NCBI RefSeq assembly: GCF_003116095.1
Contig: NZ_LGRA01000022.1
Location: forward strand, 546,806-603,582
Direction: 5' to 3'
Source: Azospirillum sp. TSO35-2
Lineage (GTDB): Bacteria > Pseudomonadota > Alphaproteobacteria > Azospirillales > Azospirillaceae
Length of the DNA stretch: 56,777 bases
Shown: piece by piece, positions 50,782 through 56,777 of the stretch
How the letters are laid out: each line of letters begins with the position of its first letter
How positions within the stretch are numbered: the first letter of the stretch is position 1
Program-made: the position numbers and the translations under genes
Notes under the pieces: generated by a model
Databases searched by the model: none
What the model saw: only the letters and a program-made list of their open reading frames with translations
What the model was told of the DNA's origin: nothing

Positions 50782-52329
50782 TCAGTCCTTCACCTGGCGC
50801 ACGACGTCGATCACGCTGCCGTCGCGGTAGCGGATGATGCCGACCACCTTGTCGAGGAACTCGATTGGCCGCGGTTCGCCGGTGATCGACTCCGCCCGCT
50901 GCTGAAGCTCCCCGATGGTCATGACCGGCAGGCCGGCCGCCGTCAGGCGCTCCGCGATCTCCGGGCGGTTGGGGTTGACGGCGATGCCGTGGTCGGTGAC
51001 CAGCACGCCGACGCACTCGCCCGGCGTCACCACCGTGGTCACGCGGCGCACCACGGTGGGGATGCGGCTGCGGATCAGCGGCGCCACGACGATCGACAGG
51101 TTGGCGGCGGCCGCCACGTCGGAGTGCCCGCCGGACGCCCCGCGCATCACGCCGTCGGAGCCGGTGATGACGTTGACGTTGAAGGCGAGGTCGATCTCCA
51201 GCGCGCTGAGGATCACTAGGTCGAGCTGGTCGCAGTAGGTGCCCTTGGAGCCGGGGTTGGCGTACTCGTTGGTCGACACCTCGATGTGGCCGGGGGAGCT
51301 GCGCAGCGATTCCGCGGCGTCGCCGTCGAAGCTCTGGGTGTCGATGATCCGCTCGATCAGCCCCTTCTTGTGCAGGTCGACGATGCCGCCGGTGATGCCT
51401 CCCAGCGCGAAGCTGGCGGTGATCCCCGCCTTGCGCATGTGGCCTTCGAGGAAGCGGGTCGCCGCGGTGGACGAGGCGCCCGAACCGGTCTGCAGCGAGA
51501 AACCCTGCACGAAATAGCCGGAATGGACCATCACCTCGGCGGCGTAGCGGGCGATCAGCAGTTCGCGCGGGTTGCTGGTGATGCGCGCGGCGCCGACGCT
51601 GATCTTCGACGGGTCGCCGATCTGCTCGACCTTGACGATGAAATCGACCTGATCCTGCGAGATGCTGGCCGGGGCGTTGGGGAAGGGCACGATCTCCTCG
51701 GTCAGCAGGATCACCGTGCCGGCGTTCTCGGCGTCGACCTTGGCGTAGCCGAGCGCGCCGCAGCGCGAGCGGCCGCTGATGCCGTTGGCGTTGCCGAAGC
51801 TGTCGGCGGTCGACACGCCGAGGAAGGCGACGTCGATGGTCAGCTCGCCGTCCTGGATCAGCTTCACCCGGCCGCCGTGGGAGTGGATGTTGATCGGGTG
51901 CTTCATAAGCCCGTGGCTGATCGCCTCGGCCAGCTTGCCGCGCATGCCGGAGGTGTAGATGCGGCTGATGACGCCGTTGCGGATGTGCTCGATCAGCGGC
52001 GCGTTGCAGCTCAGCAGCGACGACGGCGCCAGGGTCAGGTCCTTGAAGCCCATGCGGGCCAGCAGGTCGACCACGGTGTTGATCGTCTTGTCGCCTTCCC
52101 GGAACGCGTGGTGGAAAGAGATGGTCATGCCGTCCTTGAGGCCGGAGCGGCGGATCGCCTCCTCCAGCGTCCCGCAGATTTTGCGCGACCGCTTGGCCAC
52201 CGGGTCCTTCAGGTAGGGCGTCTGGTGCGCGAAACCGCTGAAGAGCGGCAAGGTGCGGCCCTGGCGGTCCAGCAGAGGCTCGTCCGCCAGAGGCTGGACG
52301 GCGAGCCCGTTTTCGATGAGGTCGTTCAC
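50782..52329 (-). CDS. citF: citrate lyase alpha subunit (citrate:acetyl-ACP transferase)
   Basis: A 515-aa CoA-transferase-like subunit exchanging acetyl for citryl on the CitD cofactor. NDLIENGLAVQPL, FSGFAHQTPYLKDP, ISFHHAFREGDKTIN and TGSDGVMRGASGGHSDVAAAANL are diagnostic. The start is a GTG at 52329 with GGAG nine bases before it, 17 bases after the citE stop; GTG 52344 is an alternative. Length is normal (about 510). Confidence 0.93.
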   Translation of the reverse strand: MNDLIENGLAVQPLADEPLLDRQGRTLPLFSGFAHQTPYLKDPVAKRSRKICGTLEEAIRRSGLKDGMTISFHHAFREGDKTINTVVDLLARMGFKDLTLAPSSLLSCNAPLIEHIRNGVISRIYTSGMRGKLAEAISHGLMKHPINIHSHGGRVKLIQDGELTIDVAFLGVSTADSFGNANGISGRSRCGALGYAKVDAENAGTVILLTEEIVPFPNAPASISQDQVDFIVKVEQIGDPSKISVGAARITSNPRELLIARYAAEVMVHSGYFVQGFSLQTGSGASSTAATRFLEGHMRKAGITASFALGGITGGIVDLHKKGLIERIIDTQSFDGDAAESLRSSPGHIEVSTNEYANPGSKGTYCDQLDLVILSALEIDLAFNVNVITGSDGVMRGASGGHSDVAAAANLSIVVAPLIRSRIPTVVRRVTTVVTPGECVGVLVTDHGIAVNPNRPEIAERLTAAGLPVMTIGELQQRAESITGEPRPIEFLDKVVGIIRYRDGSVIDVVRQVKD

Positions 52330-52345
52330 GACAGGGATCTCCACT

Positions 52346-53218
52346 CTATTTGCGGGTGCCCGACGCCTCGGCCCGCTGCAGCACACGGCGCGCGTGGTCG
52401 ATGACGGGTCCGTCGATCATTTTTCCGTTGAGCGAGACGACGCCCAAGCCCTTGCGTTCGCCCTCCGCCGCCGCGGCGACGACGCGCCCGGCGTACTCGA
52501 CCTCTTCCTCGGTCGGGGCATAGGCGTTGTGCAGCAGCTCGATCTGGCGCGGGTTGATCAGCGACTTGCCGTTGAAGCCCAGCCGCTTGATCAGGTCGAC
52601 CTCCTTCAGGAAGCCGGCCTCGTCGTTCAGGTCGGACCACACCACGTCGAAGGCGTCGATCTTGGCGGCGCGCGCGGCGTGCAGCACGGCGCAGCGGGCG
52701 TAGAACAGCTCGGTGCCGTCGCCCCGCTCGGTCTGCATGTCCATGACATAGTCGAAGCCGGCCAGCGCGATGCCGATCAGGCGCGGCGACGCCTTGGCGA
52801 TGCTCACCGCGTTGATGACGCCGCTGGCGGATTCGATGGCCGCCATCAGCCGGGTGGAGCCGACCTCGCGCCCGCAGGCGCGCTCGATCCGCTCGACCTC
52901 GCGCTCCAGCAGCTCGACGTCCTCGGCGCAATCGGTCTTGGGCAGGCGGACGACGTCGACGCCGGCCCGCACCGCGGCCTCCAGATCGGCGTGGCCGAAC
53001 GGGGTGTTGAGGGGGTTGATGCGCACCACCGTCTCGATCTCGCGATAGACCGGGAGCTGGAGCGCCTGGAAGACCAGGAGGCGCGCGGAATCCTTCTCGC
53101 GCAGCGACACGGCGTCCTCCAGATCGAACATGATCGAGTCCGGCTTGTAGACGAACGCCGTGCTCAGCATGGCGGCGTTGGCACCGGGCAGGAACAGCAT
53201 GCTGCGGCGCAGTTTCAT
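52346..53218 (-). CDS. citE: citrate lyase beta subunit (citryl-ACP lyase)
   Basis: A 290-aa HpcH/HpaI-superfamily lyase splitting citryl-ACP into oxaloacetate and acetyl-ACP. MLFLPGANAAMLSTAFVYKPDSIMFDLEDAV in short stretches, the Arg/Glu sites in VVRINPLNTPFG and LMAAIESASGVINA, and GKSLINPRQI are typical. ATG 53218 overlaps the citD stop (ATGA). Confidence 0.93.
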   Translation of the reverse strand: MKLRRSMLFLPGANAAMLSTAFVYKPDSIMFDLEDAVSLREKDSARLLVFQALQLPVYREIETVVRINPLNTPFGHADLEAAVRAGVDVVRLPKTDCAEDVELLEREVERIERACGREVGSTRLMAAIESASGVINAVSIAKASPRLIGIALAGFDYVMDMQTERGDGTELFYARCAVLHAARAAKIDAFDVVWSDLNDEAGFLKEVDLIKRLGFNGKSLINPRQIELLHNAYAPTEEEVEYAGRVVAAAAEGERKGLGVVSLNGKMIDGPVIDHARRVLQRAEASGTRK

Positions 53219-53511
53219 GACAGGGCGCTCCAGTTGATCTGTTGGGCCTCGGCCCCGCGCATCACCGCGGTCTGGACGCGGGCGCGGATGGCGCAGTCGA
53301 GCGCGCCCTTGTCCTCCACCACGACCAGGCCGGCGGTGACCTCCAGCTTGTTCAGCGTGTCCCGTACAACATGGTCGATCTGGGCGCCGAACTGCTGCAT
53401 CACCTCGCTGCTGATGACGATTTCCAACCCGGCGCCCGGTGCGGGCGCCACCTTCACCAGCAGGTCGCTCGATTCGAGTGTGCCCGCCAGGGCCTCTTTC
53501 ACGATCTTCAT
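53215..53511 (-). CDS. citD: citrate lyase gamma subunit (acyl carrier protein)
   Basis: A 98-aa carrier protein. S14 (in LESSD) corresponds to the serine carrying the phosphoribosyl-dephospho-CoA group. LVKVAPAPGAGLEIVISSEVMQQFG and the C-terminal ALDCAIRARVQTAVMRG are typical. The frame opens at a GTG three codons upstream; ATG 53511, with GGAG eight bases before, gives the standard length. Confidence 0.93.
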   Translation of the reverse strand: MKIVKEALAGTLESSDLLVKVAPAPGAGLEIVISSEVMQQFGAQIDHVVRDTLNKLEVTAGLVVVEDKGALDCAIRARVQTAVMRGAEAQQINWSALS

Positions 53512-53555
53512 CGGTCTCACTCCAGATGGTCCGGCGGCCCCGCCGCCGAACCGGT

Positions 53556-54662
53556 TCAGACGCCGACCGCCATGGCCCGGCGCGGGATCACGTCGGGCTC
53601 GCCGCCGGACAGGATCGGGTCGGGGGCGAACGGCAGGATGTTGGGCACGTATTTGTCCCGCAGCAGCTCATAGGTCGCGGCGGGCACCAGGGCGCGGATG
53701 CGCTCGAAATCGCGGTTGCGCAGCAGGCGGCGCACCTCCGACGCCGAGATCGGCGTGCCGTCCGACTGGGTGCGTGTCTCTTCGATGACGGTCACGGCCG
53801 GTGCGGCGGACGGCGCCGTCTGCAGCCAGTACTTCATGTCGGCGTTGTATTTGCGCGTGGTCCCGCAGAAGGGCTCGGTCCCGACGAAACGGTGGGTGAT
53901 GCCCAGCGCCGGCGCGATGAAGTTGCGGAACAGCAGCAGGTCGATCGCCGTGCAGCAGTCGCCGACCACCCCCTTCTCCTTGAAGAAGTAGTTCGGGAAG
54001 GTGGCGCGCGAGACCATGTATTGGGAGCCGTGGTGCAGGGTCAGCCGGGGAATGCCCCGGACACCCTCCTCCACCAGCGCGTAGCGGTCGCGGTAGGACA
54101 CGAAGGAGGCGTCCTCGCTGACCACGAACAGGTGCAGCCAGTCGCACCGCTCGGCCGCCAGCGACACGAGGTAGCGGTGGCCCAGCGTGAAGGGGTTGGC
54201 GTTGATGACGACGCCGCCGATCGTCGCCCCCGGCCGGCGCGCAGCGCGCAGCCGGTCGCAGTAGGAGCGGATGCCGACCGGCGTGTTCTCCATCAGCGTG
54301 ACGTAGTCCGGCACCTCGGCCAGCGGGTAGAAGCCGCAGCCCTGGAAGAAGGACACGTTCTCCGGCCGGGTGTAGAGGAAGAGGTGCGAGTGGCCGCGCT
54401 CGTAGGCGAGATGGACCACCTCGCTCAGCAGCGTCAGGCTCAGCGAGCCGCCGCGCAGGTCGGGGTCGATCGCGCAGCACTTGACGATGTTGCTTTCCAG
54501 CCCGGCGCAGGCCACCAGCCGCCCGGCGCGGCGGCAGACCACGAAGACCTGGATCTGCTCCTCGTAATCGAGGCCGCAGCGCCCCAGAAGGGACCGGATC
54601 TCCTGCCGTTCCTTTGAATGGACGGCGGGGTCGACGGCGTAGAAGTCGAGTTCGTCGGTCAC
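53556..54662 (-). CDS. citC: [citrate (pro-3S)-lyase] ligase
   Basis: A 368-aa enzyme that acetylates the citrate lyase cofactor with ATP and acetate, switching the lyase on. A GNAT-like N-terminal half is followed by a nucleotidyltransferase half with NANPFTLGHRYLV and the ISASEVRRLL motif. The frame is open well upstream; GTG 54662 is chosen for its GGGAG and because homology starts there. First gene of the citrate lyase operon, 44 bases before citD. Confidence 0.92.
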   Translation of the reverse strand: MTDELDFYAVDPAVHSKERQEIRSLLGRCGLDYEEQIQVFVVCRRAGRLVACAGLESNIVKCCAIDPDLRGGSLSLTLLSEVVHLAYERGHSHLFLYTRPENVSFFQGCGFYPLAEVPDYVTLMENTPVGIRSYCDRLRAARRPGATIGGVVINANPFTLGHRYLVSLAAERCDWLHLFVVSEDASFVSYRDRYALVEEGVRGIPRLTLHHGSQYMVSRATFPNYFFKEKGVVGDCCTAIDLLLFRNFIAPALGITHRFVGTEPFCGTTRKYNADMKYWLQTAPSAAPAVTVIEETRTQSDGTPISASEVRRLLRNRDFERIRALVPAATYELLRDKYVPNILPFAPDPILSGGEPDVIPRRAMAVGV

Positions 54663-54772
54663 GGATCCATGCTCCCTTTGGAGCTTCCGATGAGGGGCGC
54701 GGTCGTGGTGTGGGGAGGCAGGGCCATGGCCCGCACAAGCGCCGTGTTCCTGGGGAGTGTAGCGGTGGACAT

Positions 54773-54790
54773 CTGTCAAGGCGCTGTCAG
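54773..54790 (-). promoter_or_regulatory. tandem CTGTCA repeat (Pho-box-like) upstream of citC
   Basis: On the plus strand CTGTCAA-GGCG-CTGTCAG, the same layout and period as the element at 48607-48624. On the minus strand it reads CTGACAG-N4-TTGACAG, so it contains a perfect TTGACA. A TACACT at 54761-54756 (minus strand) lies 11 bases beyond it, about the gap between a Pho box and its -10, and 95 bases before the citC GTG. Orientation is reversed relative to a standard Pho box. Confidence 0.5.
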
Positions 54791-54871
54791 GACCCGCCGC
54801 TTCGCACCCCTTTTCCACTCGCGGCAGCTCTGCGTCTTTCGATGGCGTGGCGGACGGGTGCCTGGAATCGG

Positions 54872-54907
54872 CAGGCCCGGCCGTCCCTCGCGGGGCGGCC
54901 GGGCCTG
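54872..54907 (-). terminator. terminator after the malic enzyme gene
   Basis: A perfect 12-bp stem (54872-54883 with 54896-54907), extendable inside the loop by CCC/GGG, starts 27 bases after the malic enzyme stop. No T-run follows. It separates the malic enzyme transcript from the citrate lyase promoter region. Confidence 0.6.
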
Positions 54908-54934
54908 GCTGGGTCGTTGCGGCGGTTCGCCGGC

Positions 54935-56777
54935 TTATTCCGCCGCCTGCCGCAGCGGGATGGGGGTTCCGTCCATCTGGGCGTCCACCACCGCCAGCGC
55001 GGTGATGTTGACCAGACCGCGGGTGGTGATCGCCGGGGTGACGATGTGCGCCGGCGCGCTGACGCCCAGCAGGATCGGGCCGACCGACAGGCCCTCGCCC
55101 AGCACCTTCAGCATCTCGAAGGCGATGTTGGCGGCGTCCAGCGTCGGCATGACCAGCAGGTTCGCCTCGCCGCGCAGCCGGCCGTTGGGTAGCATGGCGT
55201 CGCGCACCGTTTGCGACAGGGCGGCGTCGGCGTGCATCTCGCCGTCGGCCTCCAGCTCTGGCGCGCGCTGGCGCAGCAGGGCGCAGGCGGTGCGCATCTT
55301 GACCGCGGAGGGGGAGTCGGAACTGCCGAAGTTGGAGTGCGACAGCAGCGCCACCTTCGGCTCGATGCCGAAATGCCGCACCTTCTCCGCCGCCAGCATG
55401 GCGATCTCGGCGATCTCCGCCGCGGTCGGGTCGGGGTTGACGTGGGTGTCGCAGAGGAAATAGGTGCCTTTGGCCAGGATCAGCAGGTTCATCGCCGCCG
55501 ACACCGGGGAGTCGCCGCGGCGGCCGAGCACGTCGCGGACGCGGCGGTGATGCTCGGCGTAGAGGCCGGCGGTGCCGCAGACCATGGCGTCGGCGGCGCC
55601 GCGCCGGACCATCAGGCTGGCGAAGACGGTGCTGTCGGTCCGCGCCACCGTGTTGGCGAAGGCCGGCGACACGCCGCGCCGCCCCATGATCTGCCGGTAG
55701 ATGTCGGCGTATTCGGCGCAGCGCGGGTCGCGCACCGGCTCCACCACCTCGACGTCGCGGCCGGGGACGAGCCGCAGGCCGAGCGCCTCGATCTGCCGCG
55801 CCACCACCTCGGGCCGGCCGAGCAGGATCGGCCGGGCGATGGCCTCGTCCACCGCCACCTGGGCGGCGCGCAGCACGCGGTCGTCCTCGCCCTCCGCGTA
55901 GACGACGCGCTTCGGCGCCTGGGCGGCCTTGTGGAACACCGGCTTCATGACGAGGCCGGAGCGGAAGACATACTGCCCCAGCCGCTCCCGGTAGGCGCGC
56001 AGGTCGGCCAGCGGGCGGGTCGCCACTCCGCTGTCCATCGCGGCCTTGGCCACCGCCGACGCCACCTCGACGATCAGGCGGGGGTCGAACGGCTTGGGCA
56101 GGATGTAGTCGGGGCCGAAGCGCAACTGCTCGCCGGTGTAGGCGGCGGCGACCACGTCCGACGCCTCGACCCGCGCCATGTCGGCGATCGCCCGCACGCA
56201 GGCGATCTTCATCGCTTCGTTGATGGTGGTGGCGCCGACATCCAGCGCGCCGCGGAAGATGAAGGGGAAGCAGAGGACGTTGTTGACCTGATTGGGGTAA
56301 TCGGAGCGGCCGGTGGCGATGATCGCGTCCGGACGGGCGGCCCGCGCCTCCTCCGGGGTGATCTCCGGATCGGGGTTGGCCAGCGCCAGGATCAGCGGCC
56401 TGGGCGCCATCGTCTTGACCATGGCGCCGGTCAGCACCCCCGGCCCCGACAGGCCGAGGAACAGGTCGGCGCCGACCGCTGCCTCCGCCAGGGTGCGGAC
56501 GGCGCTGTCGGTGGCGTAGCGGTCCTTGTGCGGGTTCATGCCGACGTTGCGGCCGCGGTAGACCACGCCCTCGCGGTCGACCAGGACGATGTTGCTGCGT
56601 TTCAGCCCCATGCCGACCAGCAGGTCGAGGCAGGCGATGCCCGCCGCCCCGCCGCCGGTGGAGACGACGCGCAGATCCTCGATCCGCTTGCCGACCACCT
56701 GCAGCCCGTTGTAGACCGCCGCCGCGACGACGATGGCGGTGCCGTGCTGGTCGTCGTGGAAGACCGGGATCTTCATC
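54935..56777 (-). CDS. maeB: NADP-dependent malic enzyme with C-terminal phosphotransacetylase-like domain (5' end missing)
   Basis: 613 residues are visible; the N-terminal part lies beyond the right edge, roughly 150 residues judging from the usual 750-770. The malic enzyme domain comes first: FHDDQHGTAIVVAAAVYNGL, the Rossmann motif STGGGAAGIACLDLL, LSGPGVLT and ALANPDPEI. From about visible residue 290 a phosphate acetyltransferase-like domain follows (VYAEGEDDRVLRAAQVA, CDTHVNPDPTAAEIAEIA, GVSAPAHIVTPA), usually regulatory, sensing acetyl-CoA. It oxidatively decarboxylates malate to pyruvate. Upstream of, and on the same strand as, the citrate lyase operon but separated by a terminator. 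Confidence 0.93.
   Translation of the reverse strand, partial: MKIPVFHDDQHGTAIVVAAAVYNGLQVVGKRIEDLRVVSTGGGAAGIACLDLLVGMGLKRSNIVLVDREGVVYRGRNVGMNPHKDRYATDSAVRTLAEAAVGADLFLGLSGPGVLTGAMVKTMAPRPLILALANPDPEITPEEARAARPDAIIATGRSDYPNQVNNVLCFPFIFRGALDVGATTINEAMKIACVRAIADMARVEASDVVAAAYTGEQLRFGPDYILPKPFDPRLIVEVASAVAKAAMDSGVATRPLADLRAYRERLGQYVFRSGLVMKPVFHKAAQAPKRVVYAEGEDDRVLRAAQVAVDEAIARPILLGRPEVVARQIEALGLRLVPGRDVEVVEPVRDPRCAEYADIYRQIMGRRGVSPAFANTVARTDSTVFASLMVRRGAADAMVCGTAGLYAEHHRRVRDVLGRRGDSPVSAAMNLLILAKGTYFLCDTHVNPDPTAAEIAEIAMLAAEKVRHFGIEPKVALLSHSNFGSSDSPSAVKMRTACALLRQRAPELEADGEMHADAALSQTVRDAMLPNGRLRGEANLLVMPTLDAANIAFEMLKVLGEGLSVGPILLGVSAPAHIVTPAITTRGLVNITALAVVDAQMDGTPIPLRQAAE

Overview
The window is about 57 kb of GC-rich DNA with dense, tightly packed operons, many 1-4 base stop/start overlaps, strong GC-rich hairpins between genes and LysR regulators beside most catabolic blocks. 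Codon use and gene content fit a free-living alphaproteobacterium of the Azospirillum/Rhodospirillales type. That placement is an inference from gene content; there is no rRNA, tRNA, CRISPR array, phage gene or insertion sequence here.

Layout. (1) 1-1.56 kb: the first codons of a leftward gene behind a perfect FNR-type box, then a short-chain dehydrogenase. (2) 1.57-10.6 kb: a Dpp/Opp-type peptide importer operon ending in two different M20 peptidases, with a divergent LysR gene. (3) 10.6-15.9 kb: an unrecognised 143-aa protein and an NAD-linked molybdenum formate dehydrogenase whose small and flavin subunits are fused. (4) 16-20.5 kb: a hexuronate operon (ExuT, fructuronate reductase, mannonate dehydratase) behind a large palindrome. 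(5) 20.5-27.9 kb: a PdxI-type aldo/keto reductase with its LysR gene, a SleB-type cell wall hydrolase, two small proteins, a structured intergenic region, a glutathionyl-hydroquinone reductase, YceI, an unknown membrane protein and a LysR gene.

(6) 27.9-37.7 kb: a leftward catBCA-benABCD-SDR-benK block that takes benzoate through catechol to the 3-oxoadipate enol-lactone. It is divergent from a CatR/BenM-type LysR gene, with an exact ATAC-N7-GTAT box between them. (7) 37.9-46.2 kb: a 2-aminoethylphosphonate (AEP) island with a three-gene ABC importer, LysR, phnW, phnX and a class-III PLP enzyme that fits PbfA, the lyase for (R)-1-hydroxy-AEP. (8) 46.2-54.7 kb: a PAS protein, a 2-hydroxycarboxylate (citrate/malate) transporter and a full citrate lyase set citC-D-E-F-X-G, with an RBBP9/YdeN-type serine hydrolase appended after citG. 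(9) 54.9 kb to the right edge: a malic enzyme with a phosphotransacetylase-like tail, cut by the window end.

The points I find most worth following are the serine hydrolase in the citrate lyase operon, a candidate for citrate lyase deacetylase; two tandem CTGTCA-N5-CTGTCA (Pho-box-like) elements, one upstream of citC and one upstream of the citrate/malate carrier; the phnWX-PbfA arrangement; and a set of alternative inverted repeats at 24.15-24.26 kb. No wholly unknown multi-gene system was recognised. Novelty here lies in gene combinations and in the regulatory DNA.
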